The position numbers were made by a program, and so were the translations under genes. Source: Meandrina meandrites (lineage: Eukaryota > Cnidaria > Anthozoa > Scleractinia > Meandrinidae). Taken from it: 64,000 nucleotides of DNA. The stretch is taken from contig OY855905.1 in NCBI GenBank assembly GCA_963693305.1, positions 25,037,937-25,101,936 on the forward strand. Reading direction: 5' to 3'. Every line of letters begins with the position of its first letter. Within the stretch, counting starts at the first letter, position 1. Below are positions 41,878 to 51,357 of this stretch, one piece after another. The notes under the pieces were generated by a model. That model had not been told where the DNA came from and did no database searches. It worked only from the letters and a program-made list of their open reading frames with translations.

Positions 41878-42546
41878 ATGGGGTTTCTTAACGGTGCGAC
41901 GGGTGCAACTCAAACACATGAAGAGTCTACTTCAATCCGAGGGGAAGCCGGCCCTGCTGGTCCTGCTGGTCCAACTGGCGCAACTGGAACGCGTGGCCCT
42001 AAAGGTGAAAAAGGTGATAAGGGCGATACTGGCCCACAAGGTCCTAAAGGAGATAAAGGTGATGCTGGAGAAAAAGGATTAAAAGGCGAAAGAGGTCCAC
42101 AAGGGCGAACCGGACCTACCGGACCTGCTGGAGCTACTGGGCCAACCGGACCAACTGGAGCTACAGGATCTGCGGGACCAACTGGAGCAACTGGACCTGC
42201 GGGTTCGAGAGGCGCTATTGGACCAAAAGGTGCAAAAGGTGATAAGGGTGATAGTGGGGATGTATCAACCGTTAATATTACTGGAGATATTCTCATGAAA
42301 GACCATGCGATAAAGCAACTTGCGAATCCTACGGGTGATCAGGATGCTGTAAATCTTGGTTCAATGAAAAAATATGTGGGCTCAAATTCTATTTCAGCAG
42401 GACACTCACATAAAAAGAATGCCTTAGCCTATTTGGAGCGAGGGTCGAGAGTGACAGCTGTAAACAATGTTACTTCTGTTACGTTAGAAGACTTTACATC
42501 CAACCTTCACAGTGTGAATAAAAAGCTTATACTTTCAATCTCGTAA
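41878..42546 (+). CDS. Fibre protein, collagen-like part (5' fragment of a frame-broken gene)
   Basis: Residues about 21-125 are Gly-X-Y repeats rich in [10 protein letters not shown] and GEKGDKG, typical of trimeric collagen-like stalks. After them comes a phage tail-fibre-like segment ([16 protein letters not shown], then [11 protein letters not shown]). The frame ends at 42546, but a different frame of the same strand continues as protein to 43829, and the switch falls close to the five-A run at 42520-42524. The heptamer there is not a good slippery site, so a one-base deletion or sequence error is the simpler reading. The two parts together would make one long fibre, probably the receptor-binding or spike protein. 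Confidence 0.85.
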   Translation: MGFLNGATGATQTHEESTSIRGEAGPAGPAGPTGATGTRGPKGEKGDKGDTGPQGPKGDKGDAGEKGLKGERGPQGRTGPTGPAGATGPTGPTGATGSAGPTGATGPAGSRGAIGPKGAKGDKGDSGDVSTVNITGDILMKDHAIKQLANPTGDQDAVNLGSMKKYVGSNSISAGHSHKKNALAYLERGSRVTAVNNVTSVTLEDFTSNLHSVNKKLILSIS

Positions 42547-43829
42547 GAACTGGTGTCAATTCTTTCAACTCACGCTTAAAGCTAAATAAAAAACCTCTGC
42601 CCGAAGGAGAGTACACTATATGTGTCGAGTTCTTTATCCCGAAAGTTGATACTAATTGGTTTATAAGTGCTTCAACCCCTAACCCGGTTGATACTCTTAA
42701 TTACCATACCAAGCACTTCAACAGTCACAGCCCGAAATATTCACGCACCATTATTAACACGCGCAAATACAAAGACAGTGATAACACAATCTATCTTGAT
42801 ATTTCAAATTCGGGTTATGATGGCTCTTCGCCACTTGAAAAGGCTGCTTTGATTATTTATGGGGTAAAAGGTTATCAAACAGATGTAGACGGAACTGTTT
42901 ACGATCAGGCTTTCGTTATCGATGACGGTGATTTTACTCTACAAACAGATTTGGATATGAACGGCTTTTCGTTGAAAAATTATGATCGAGGGTACACAAT
43001 AGACAACGATGAAATAAATTTTGAAAAAAGTATTGACATGAATGACAATCTGATTATTGGTGTAAAAAATGCTGACAGAGACACAGCAGCTGTCAATCTC
43101 AAACAGGCAACCAATCTTTTGAATGGCAAATCCTCCATACTTCAAAAACAGATTAATTTAAAGCAAAATAAAAGCTATTACGAAACAATATTTGAGTACT
43201 TTTTTGATTTACAAGATCCTGATTCGTTTGATATGAAAAACAGTTATGGTTCAAATATTGAGTCAGTCGGGGGTAAATTAATGCTAAAAAATACAGTTTC
43301 TTTGTCTGACTTTGCCATAAAAGACGGTTTCAGTATTAATGGATCTCATATTCAACTTGATGAAATAATAGATCAAAATGATGAATTTACATTATTCGTG
43401 AGTTTTTTACATGATGATAGTTTGACTGGACAAGACTACTTTATAGGTCTAGGAAACAACAGCAATCCAAACAATATTATACATTTCAAACCGTATGTCA
43501 TAATGAGAAATGACAAATTCATGATAAGAACACCAACACGTGGTTTGAGTTATGAAGAATCCATCCTTTCGGCTTATCGAAATAAACATCTTTTCTTGTG
43601 GTTTTGTATGCGGGGTAAATTTTATAAAGCCATCATATGCCAAGGTGGTCATATAAACGAAACAATTGTACCTGAAAGATTTCAAACAAATCGTATTGTC
43701 ATCAATTTACCATATAAAGTGCAAAGAATAGGATATTCTAATAACTTTTATGATCTTTATGAAAAAGAATTCCACAAAATCAGTTTTCTTGAAAAAGCGG
43801 CTGGGACTTATTTGAGTAAAGAACGCTAA
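42547..43829 (+). pseudogene. Fibre protein, distal part (3' fragment, other frame)
   Basis: No ATG-led frame of good length starts here; coding-like sequence begins near 42530 in the frame shifted from the collagen part and stays open to 43829. It contains a second tail-fibre-like motif (SIDMNDNLIIGVKN, then TAAVNLKQATNLL) matching the one in the upstream fragment, and a C-terminal beta-rich part that resembles a laminin-G/lectin sandwich (FTLFVSFLHDD, YFIGLGNNSNPNN). It overlaps the next gene's end by four bases. Whether the break is real decides if the fibre is functional. Confidence 0.65.
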
Positions 43830-44173
43830 TGGGTGTAGCTCCACACTCTGCTGTTGATTGTTATCCCCTTTTCGAAGCATGGGTCATACTCTTCTGGATC
43901 GAATATGTCCGGTCCTAAATACTCTCTCTGCCTTTTTCTTGTGTAACAGAGGCTGCAGAGGTATTTCCGCCCGCATTCTAGTTCGCATTTGTAGCAGTGC
44001 AGAATCCACGTGATCTGCTCGTTTTTCAGACAGTAGGGGGCCTCCAAAATCGCTTTATTCACTTCATCCCAACCCTGCATTTTGCGTTGCCAGAGTTTGA
44101 TTTTTACATACTCCTTACCGATTTGTTCTCGAAGTTCTGCCGGAAGTGCTTGAATCAGTTCTAATGTGTCCAT
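43826..44173 (-). CDS. Small cysteine-rich protein with F-box-like N terminus, 115 residues
   Basis: The first 30 residues (LELIQALPAELREQIGKEYV) resemble an F-box-like helix pair, and the middle has clustered cysteines (CYKCELECGRKYLCSLCY) that could bind zinc. This combination would fit a protein recruiting a host SCF-type ligase, but that is an inference. Its 3' end overlaps the fibre frame by four bases. Confidence 0.7.
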   Translation of the reverse strand: MDTLELIQALPAELREQIGKEYVKIKLWQRKMQGWDEVNKAILEAPYCLKNEQITWILHCYKCELECGRKYLCSLCYTRKRQREYLGPDIFDPEEYDPCFEKGITINSRVWSYTH

Positions 44174-44207
44174 CTCTTTGCAAATTTGTTAATTGTTCTT
44201 AACTTAT

Positions 44208-44504
44208 TTACATTTGTTGCGTTTCTTTAAATTGCAGCCCGCCGTCTTCGAAAAAAACTTTATCTATGAAGCTTATTAGATGTTTATTGTCTCTGCCCGC
44301 TTTGTCCCGCAGGTATTCTGCCCATGCTTCATCCGTGTATGGGATACATTGGTTTAGGGTCTTCTTGATTTTCATTCCATCGATGTGCACATAGGGGTCT
44401 TCTTGATGTTTTTTTATTTCTTCTTCGAACTTTTTCGCTGCTTCCGCCATTATCTCAGCCAGTTTTTTATTAAAAAGCTTTTTTTGCTCGGGTGTGAGTG
44501 ACAT
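44208..44504 (-). CDS. Unknown Polinton protein, 98 residues
   Basis: I do not recognise it. The N-terminal 35 residues form a charged helix (LTPEQKKLFNKKLAEIMAEA), followed by a mixed region (YTDEAWAEYLRDKAG). It diverges from the tiny gene at 44561, sharing a TATATA-containing gap of 56 bases. Clean spacing between neighbours supports it as a gene. Confidence 0.6.
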   Translation of the reverse strand: MSLTPEQKKLFNKKLAEIMAEAAKKFEEEIKKHQEDPYVHIDGMKIKKTLNQCIPYTDEAWAEYLRDKAGRDNKHLISFIDKVFFEDGGLQFKETQQM

Positions 44505-44552
44505 TTACAACCTGCTGCTTTTCTCTAAATGGTGGCAAAAATATTTACAGTT

Positions 44553-44558
44553 TATATA
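44553..44558 (+). promoter_or_regulatory. TATATA box before the 41-residue gene
   Basis: TATATA ends two bases before the ATG at 44561, matching the pattern of the larger genes. It may also serve the divergent gene at 44504. Confidence 0.4.
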
Positions 44559-44560
44559 GT

Positions 44561-44686
44561 ATGATTGTGCTGTTCCACGCGATTGTGTGCGCTTTCAAAG
44601 ATCTTTCTTCTCCCTTTTGGGTGAATGATGTCAAACTTATTACATCTCAAGCTGTAGAAGCTATTCTTGACGCTGCTGGTGATTAA
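44561..44686 (+). CDS. Candidate small Polinton protein, 41 residues
   Basis: An ATG at 44561 directly after a TATATA box opens a 41-codon frame starting MIVLFHAIVCAFKDLSS and ending in AILDAAGD before TAA at 44684-44686. It fills the only sizeable gap between two leftward genes. It has a hydrophobic start and an acidic end. No family is recognised; support is promoter layout and gene packing only. Confidence 0.4.
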   Translation: MIVLFHAIVCAFKDLSSPFWVNDVKLITSQAVEAILDAAGD

Positions 44687-44690
44687 CTTC

Positions 44691-45083
44691 TTAAAGGTGC
44701 AAACTTTTCTTTATTATGTACTCTACCTGGTCCTGGCTAAACTCATTCGCCATTATTCTGCGGTACAGCTGCGGCGTCATAATTGGTGTTTCGTAAACCG
44801 GCTCTCCTGATCCCGTCAAATCATACTCTTCCATTTCTGTTAAGTCGTATGTTTCTTCTTCCTCACTTGTTTCTTCGGGTTGTATCAGGGTGTTCTTTAA
44901 ATCTTGCGGGCTCATTTTTTTCATTGCTGTGAGCAGCTCGTCTGAAATGTGTATTGGTGGATCTATAATTTGTCCTTTTTCCGGTTCTCCGATAAATAAT
45001 GTATGTTGGGTTGTCAGTCTGTTTTTGGGGGTTTTGGTTTTTTTTCGACTTTGGTTAAGGAGTCCTTTTCTTCCACGTCCCAT
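44691..45083 (-). CDS. Unknown acidic Polinton protein, 130 residues
   Basis: A basic N terminus (GRGRKGLLNQSRKKTKTPKNR) is followed by an acidic region with the repeated word YDLTEMEEYDLTG and a short helical C terminus. I do not recognise it. It starts eight bases inside the right terminal repeat boundary, so its promoter must lie in the repeat, like that of polB at the other end. This symmetrical arrangement suggests early or constitutive expression of both end genes. Confidence 0.7.
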   Translation of the reverse strand: MGRGRKGLLNQSRKKTKTPKNRLTTQHTLFIGEPEKGQIIDPPIHISDELLTAMKKMSPQDLKNTLIQPEETSEEEETYDLTEMEEYDLTGSGEPVYETPIMTPQLYRRIMANEFSQDQVEYIIKKSLHL

Positions 45084-45090
45084 TGTTGTT

Positions 45091-45370
45091 TACTTCACTG
45101 TTGTGTTCCTCTAAATAGACGTTCCGCGGCTCGTTTGTTTATTCGGTTTTGTTCTTTTCTTCCAAGTAGTAATATCGGAGTCTGACTAAAACTACCGAGC
45201 AGCTCCCACATAATTTACCTCTTTCCGTGTGTACTACTAAGGGACTTTATCAAGGCACGCGAGCTTTTGTGAGCGTGGTTTGATAAAGTCCCTTAGTAGT
45301 ACACACGGAAAGAGGTAAAATTATGTGGGTGCGCCCGAGGTGGTTTTAGTCAGACTCCGATATTACTACT
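45091..45370. repeat. Polinton right terminal inverted repeat (280 bp) with internal hairpin
   Basis: Reverse complement of 28503-28782. The outer 206 bases (45165-45370) form the same imperfect palindrome. The 26-base loop has the same orientation relative to the end as in the left repeat, so there is no flip/flop difference between the two ends of this copy. Confidence 0.95.
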
Positions 45371-45375
45371 TGGCA
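45370..45375. repeat. Target-site duplication, right (TTGGCA)
   Basis: Copy of 28497-28502; base 45370 may belong either to the terminal repeat or to the duplication. Confidence 0.85.
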
Positions 45376-46759
45376 GCTTTCTTTTTAAAGGGGGGGGGGG
45401 GGGGGGGATTTTGCCCCTTCCGTCTATTTCCCTTCTTCTGCTCCGCCTAGAGTGCAGTTGCATGAAGGGAAACCAAAAAAACTCAGTCAAAGTTTATTCA
45501 TCTCGTCAGTAGACAAAAAAAGTTCAAACTGAAGAAAGCATGCTTTAATTAAACTCGCGAATGCTGTGCACTTTTATAGCTGGTTCATAGAAACCAAAAC
45601 AACAAACCTGAAGAGGTTTTCTCTGCTCTCGACATTTTTTGTCAGTTCTTTTTCTTTGGTTCCTTTTCCGATAAACTTAACTGTTTTCCTTTTTTTACTA
45701 TTTTTCGGTCACACTGTAACTTATTTGATTACTGCCGCGGCAGATCAGTGAGCTGACACGTGAGTTTTGCCTTGAACTGAGGTTTTCCTTCTTTTACCGC
45801 ACTCGCTAAAGCATAAATTACCTCCATTTTTCAAATCTTTTGTTTATGAGGTCACCTGTTACCAAGTGGCTAAGCTCCTGCCCTCATGTTTAAAGATGAA
45901 CTAAAATAAGACTTGATTAGCATACTGAACAAAAGCAAAAAATACACAACGTTCGTAGTAGGCGCTGTCATCAACCAAACCACAAACTCATCAAATCTGG
46001 ATCCACGACCGCTTACAGTTAAAAACCGAAAACAAGACATTATTTTAAAGGAAATCGCGCCAGCGTACTAGGTGAATTTTAAGGCGTTTCGCCTTCTGGA
46101 TTAGCTACGAATGCAGAAATCGTGAAATTGAATCATCAGCACAGTCGAATTACGCTTACAACTCGAGGTAAGTTAAATTTAGATGCTACTGAGATTATTA
46201 AATATTAAAAGATATAATTCTATATGGCAAATTTAACTAGTCTTAGGTAGTACACCATCTATCCGAGGTAATCACCAGCTCTGTAATTTGAAAGCGAAAT
46301 ATCTGATTAGGTCTTAGTAGTGGAAAGACGCGTGCAAAAATTATGTACACTAAGCTTGCGGAAGGAAAGACAGTGTAAACATTGTATTATACGTGGGTAA
46401 TTCCTATATTTGACAACAAGGAAACAGATCGAGCACTTGAATTTGTAACATTTGCAACCACCTCATTTAATTTGTGTGCATGTTAGCGGAAGAAAAAACT
46501 ATAGATCAGCTTAAACCCTCACTTGTTTAATAGCTTTTATACGTAACGCCGCGGAAGAGAGCGATATAACTGACTTCATATCTTACGATTTCCTTTAATA
46601 CAGTTCAAACAGGCAGATTTTACTGGCAAATGCTAAGGAAAGAACAAGCGATCGGCAGAGGAGGTGTATTATGTCATCCGTGCCCACGCTTGCTGTATGT
46701 ACGTGAAAGAAACGACTAACTAAAACCGAAATCCAGTGACACAGTACTAGACACGCACT
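45376..46759. other. Region between Polinton and Rab gene
   Basis: No gene was recognised. A run of 18 G residues at 45390-45407 lies just outside the element. The rest is unique-looking AT-rich sequence that probably contains the promoter and 5' leader of the Rab gene; no clear TATA box or first noncoding exon could be placed. Confidence 0.5.
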
Positions 46760-49109
46760 ATGCTTCAACATCAAGTGAGCGTTGAAGATGCTTACGATTA
46801 TCTATTCAAGATCGTTTTAATCGGTGATTCTGGAGTGGGAAAATCCAACTTGTTATCGCGCTACACCAAGAATGAATTTCACCTCGGCTCCAAGGCGACT
46901 ATCGGCGTAGAACTGGCTCAGAAGACGATTGAAGTCGAAGACAAAGATATCCGCGCACAGATATGGGACACAGCAGGCAAGGGTTATAAATATTATTATT
47001 GATATTGACAAGATGATAAGAACGTCCTCGACAAATTGTTTTATGTCTTAAAAGAAAGGTGTCTTATGCGAAGCACACAGGGTATGTATATAATGCGGTT
47101 TAAATTTATCTTTGGCATGGATTAATATTTTTTAAACCAGTTGGATTTCAAACAAAGGAAAATAAAACTCAAAGTGGTTTGAAAATTTTACGCCAAAGAA
47201 AACTTGAAACCACGACAAATAAATCACATAGGCCAAGTCGTTGATTAAATTTCACTTTGTTGAGTGTTCAGTTTAACTCTGAAACTTGTACAAAAAGTTA
47301 GTTGGCATATAATAGCACTTTAATTTATTCGAAACCTCGCAAGGCTAAGGTTATTACATCCAATTGTTTCTTTACAATATGAATTATCATGTGCTTAGCT
47401 CTAATACACATCTTTATTAAGCTTTATTTAATAGACGGTTCTGTCACATTTAAAGTCCAGGCAACCCTAATAACACGTGCACACATGTGAAATTCCTTCG
47501 GTGGTAGAACGAAGTTCCACTGCATGCATGCATCGTTGATATAGGAACTAACGCGTTGAACAATATGCATTTAACAACCTTTGAACCGATCAACAAGTAT
47601 ATAGTTTACAACGCAAGGAATGCAATAACATTTGAAGTACAGTTTCCTGTATGCAGCAATATCATTTGACATGTGCTTACTTGGTTGCGTTCCCTACAGT
47701 CGATATATAAAGCGCATTTGAACACATACCCGGAAAATCCGCTTTCAGTATAAATACATTGCCATTAGATATTTTCAGTTAGATAAAGCCGCTAGGTGTT
47801 TATCAGTATAGTAAAAAATTATAGTGAAGAAGCCAGAGTAAGCAATAAAGCCGGGAATGCTTGATAATATGTGAGATGAACGCAATGATGGAATACAAAC
47901 GAATACTGAGTTTTGCGGTACCTTTCCAATCACAGTAAGTTCATATAGGACTGCTTCTGAATTAAGTTGGGCCTTTGGAGTTTTCTTAGATCAGTTTTTT
48001 GGTTTTTGCGCTTGCGTTTTTGGGATTCTGGTATCCAATGCGGTTTTCAGTTTTTATTCCTTTTTATTTGTCACATTTCGGTTTTTAGGAATAATATCGG
48101 CGGTTTTTCAGTTTTGATTATTCGCTTCGGTTTCCAATTTTTTTTGAGATTTGTTTTCGGCTGGTTACAGTCTACTGATTTTATAAAAATTAACAATTAG
48201 ACTTGAGTAGGCACTCAACCGTGTTTTATTGGAAACCTGTAAATTTGATTGGTTCTCTCATTGAGTTATTATTTTTCTTTTGCAAAAACAAAATACATCT
48301 TAGTCGTCGCGATGGACTATGTGGTCAGCGAGTCAGTGAGTTAGTGAGTGAATGAGTCAGTGAGTGAGGGATGATTCTCTTTGCCACCACCAGCCCCCCC
48401 CCCCCCCCCCTCCCACCTCCAAAACAAACATTTTGCAGGCATTGCGTGCCTATAATTTGTCTTCAGGGGCTCCTGGTTTGGCTGTTAAATATAAAATGAA
48501 CTGTCTCTGATATACTGCACCTACTATTACGCTTACTTCTAAAGCAATTAACTGGACAGGTCGTAGTTTTGTCTAGCTCAATAACCTAATAGCCTCAATC
48601 TTTGCTCTTCCCATGCAGGCCAAGAGCGGTACCGAGCTATCACAAGCGCCTACTACCGAGGAGCCCTGGGCGCCATTTTGGTTTACGACATTGCCAAGGT
48701 AACGTCATTTCAAAACCTCGACAAATGGATCTCCGAACTAAAACAGCACACTGATTCCAACTTGTCCGTAATCATAGTCGGCAACAAATCGGACCTCAAA
48801 CATCTCCGCATCGTAGAAACAAAACGAGGCCGTCAGTATGCCGCTGACCAGGGCATGCTCTTTATGGAAACGTCGGCGCTAGATTCTACTAACGTCACCG
48901 AAGCATTTGAGGACCTTGTAGTACACATATATGAAGGGGTAAAGAAAAGAGAAAACGAGAAGAAATCAAGAACCGTGCTTCCTCTTCCACCTGATCACTT
49001 AGCGCACATTCAAAACGGAAGGAACGGAACTATTAATATTACAAACCCTGCTGCAGAGAGCCATTCAGGAAAACATCGGATTAATAAGCTTCCTTGTTGC
49101 TCTACATAG
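46760..49109 (+). CDS. Rab11-like small GTPase, two exons
   Basis: Rab11-type GTPases direct recycling-endosome traffic. Exon 1 is 46760-46976 and exon 2 is 48619-49109; together 708 bases, 235 residues. Visible motifs: P-loop GDSGVGKS, switch I TIGVEL, WDTAGQE across the splice junction, GNKSDL and ETSAL. The block [14 protein letters not shown] is characteristic of the Rab11/25 group. The C terminus ends KLPCCST, a double-cysteine prenylation end. The intron has a GC donor (CAG then GCAAGG) and an AG acceptor; no GT donor near the junction keeps the frame. Divergences from ordinary Rab11 are GVEL in place of GVEF, and a long, low-similarity tail. It may be a lineage-specific paralog rather than the Rab11 ortholog. 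Confidence 0.92.
48328..48410. repeat. Simple repeats in the Rab intron
   Basis: A GAGTCAGTGAGT-type short repeat (48328-48370) is followed by a run of 17 C residues (48394-48410). Both are inside the Rab intron. Confidence 0.8.
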
Positions 49110-50571
49110 ACACGGGTTACTGTAGCTTCGCTTATTCTGAGAGAATATATAAGGTGGTTGATGCAAATTTAAAAAAAAAACCGACATCGGTTTGCATTTA
49201 TAGGCCTATACCGTATATCTCGGGTATCTGACCGACATCAGAATTGAAATAGAAGTGTTATTTTTCTTTTCGATTTGGGAGTTAATGGGAAGAATTTAAA
49301 AACTAAAGCTAGTGGAGCACTTCTGTAGTATAGACTCTGACGCGAGTACAACGATGGACAGTTAACATATAAAATGAGGTATCGATGTGGTGCCATATAG
49401 TCCAGTGTCTGAATTCCTCCTACCCCACCCTGCAATATAGGTTCACATACTATGTAGGGAGGGGTAGGGGGTGATAAAAAAAAGCTGGACTTGGTGTAAT
49501 ACTTGTGTAATTTACCCTTAGGGTAATGCTTTACTTGAATCACAGATTCGACAATTTTATGGATCGAAAATTATAACACTAAGTTACGTTGAATATTCTC
49601 TGTGAAAATCAAAATTTTGTACAGTGACAACTGACAAATTAAGCTGTTTAACAGGTTTTCGTTGGAGGTGATTGGTGCAGTGTTCTTTTAATGTTTTTTT
49701 TAATTGGTCCGGATCACAGTGGGAATTTACCTGAGCCTACAACTTTTGTCAAAGGTTGCCAAGTACCTGACAATGAGCATGCGTCAGTTAGCTAGTCTGC
49801 GTAGCAGGCATTCAAACTGAAGGGGAGGGAGAGGTGCGCTATGTGCTTCTCGTTTTCCTCTCTCCCTCCCTTTTGAACGCCTGCCGCGCAGGTTATGCGT
49901 CTGTGGCAAATTTTAGCTCCCTCGTGTATATTCGTAAAGGTTTTCAGAATGGTTTAACACACATAAGGGGGATTTATAAGACATGGCATCCTTTCCTTAC
50001 TGGACTAAAACCATATTCTTTAGTGTTGCTATCTTGCTAGAACAGGAAAAGAACGTGCTATTTATCGGTCGAGCCAGGCTGATATTTTGATACGAGGTTT
50101 TGCCTGCATTCAAATGATATAAATTGAAAAGTAATCTGCGAATGAAGATTTGCCCTAAAGTGACTTGGGGCAAGTCTACTTGCGAATGCAGCCGCTTTTG
50201 ACATCGTACGTAGGCTTAGTGAAAAGTTGTGGTTTGGATTCTTTATATTAAACTCGCGATCGGCTAGTAATTATGTTGGTAGCTAACGCTTTTACCTTAG
50301 CGGATCATAAGTACACATGTATCTTATTTTCTCTGACCTCACTGTATCTTAGTAAACACCATGGAGACACATATCAGCCTATAGATGTTCTCTCGAAATT
50401 TCAGTACAGCTTTTGTTGAAATTGTTGAGCTTTCTTTCTCATTCTTTGCCTCCTTCGCTCCTTAGAGCCGTCCACCTTGCATGCTTTCTACCGAACTCTT
50501 TAGGTTAATTTTTGTTCCTCTAGCCAACACGGGTTCTTTACTTCAACTTCTTAGATTTCATTGGCCCGATA
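49110..50571. other. Intergenic, no gene seen
   Basis: Downstream of the Rab gene. Only short chance frames were found and no confident repeat. A small inverted pair of CT/GA-rich words flanks about 49815-49885. Confidence 0.5.
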
Positions 50572-50878
50572 TATACTAGAGACGGATCATCCGTCAAGAT
50601 AGATCATCCGTCGAGACGGATCATCCGTCTAGTATAAACACGGGACGAGTTATATGACAGGAACTATCAGTGATTTCGTAGAAAGCACGACAGACGGATG
50701 ATCGGTTCAGTTCAGACGTATTATTCCCGATAATTCGTCGATAAACAGGAATTATCCAGATAGTTCGTCTGGACGGATGATCCGTCTGTTTACCTGTATT
50801 TATACGATGACGAATTATCAGAGGAACTATCGTTCTTTGCCCAAGTTCGTCCCAGACGGATGATCCATCTCTAGTATA
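50572..50878. mobile_element. MITE with TATACTAGAGACGGATCATC ends
   Basis: The 307-base element begins with the bases named and ends with their complement, with one change. The palindromic word GACGGATCATCCGTC (or with GATG in the centre) recurs at least four times inside. No coding capacity; transposon family unknown. Confidence 0.85.
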
Positions 50879-50983
50879 AATTGAGCTTCCAACTCCAAAT
50901 AAAACTCGTAGTCAGGACTGTTCCTCGGATGTGTGGATACTCTTGATACCACAGGTAACCAAAGCGTACTACAAGAGATTCCC

Positions 50984-51357
50984 AGAGATTGTATGGATTT
51001 AAAATTGAGCGTAATATGAGTTTGTACGGATTTTAAATTGAGTTGAAAATATCTCTTTTTTTTCCTTTGAAAAGCTACAATAAAATTTGAAAGCTTACCT
51101 GGTATCCTTTATTTGTCTTTTTAGTGCTTTGGAAAGCCATACACGCGATTTTCGTAATCAACTGTCTCTCTACTAAGTACGTGATAGACCGTTGAAACGA
51201 AAACCACGTGTATGGCTTTCCGAAGCATTAAAAAGACAAATAAAGGACACCAGGTAAGGTTTTAAACTTTATCATAGTTTTTTAAAGGAAAAAAAGAGAT
51301 ATTTTCAGCTCAATTTCAAATTCATACTACGCTCAATTTTAATCCATACAATCTCTT
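50984..51357. repeat. Long fold-back element
   Basis: Arms 50984-51154 and 51198-51357 are reverse complements with scattered changes, around a 43-base centre. Shared words include GAGATTGTATGGATT, ATATCTCTTTTTTT and AGCCATACACG. The end of the right arm is found again at about 52888-52915 at the head of a duplicated block. Confidence 0.85.

Larger units (their letters stand above)
28503..45370. mobile_element. Complete Polinton/Maverick (adintovirus-like) element, 16.9 kb
   Basis: Inverted repeats of 280 bp bound the element and a 5-6 bp direct repeat flanks it. Inside are the Polinton hallmark genes: protein-primed DNA polymerase B, retroviral-type integrase, adenain-like protease, packaging ATPase, major and minor capsid proteins. 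Such elements integrate by their integrase and are thought to form virions. Gene order is polB+, int-, orf+, then ten genes leftward (34362-41214), ATPase+ and fibre+, two short genes leftward, one tiny gene rightward, and one leftward. The polymerase frame is fully open over 1,338 codons and the two terminal repeats are nearly identical, both signs of recent insertion. Frame breaks affect the fibre and possibly the protease. Confidence 0.97.

Noticed and set aside
41910..42296. Proline-rich minus-strand open frame of 128 codons
   Set aside because: It is the complement of the Gly-X-Y repeats; the glycine periodicity is on the plus strand.
42515..42530. Programmed -1 frameshift in the fibre gene
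   Set aside because: The codons around the A-run are AAT AAA AAG, so the P-site would not re-pair well, and no following stem or pseudoknot is evident by eye.
28503..45370. Bacterial or phage contamination as the source of the collagen/tail-fibre block
   Set aside because: The block sits inside one element with matching ends, target duplication and shared promoter layout, flanked by host genes.
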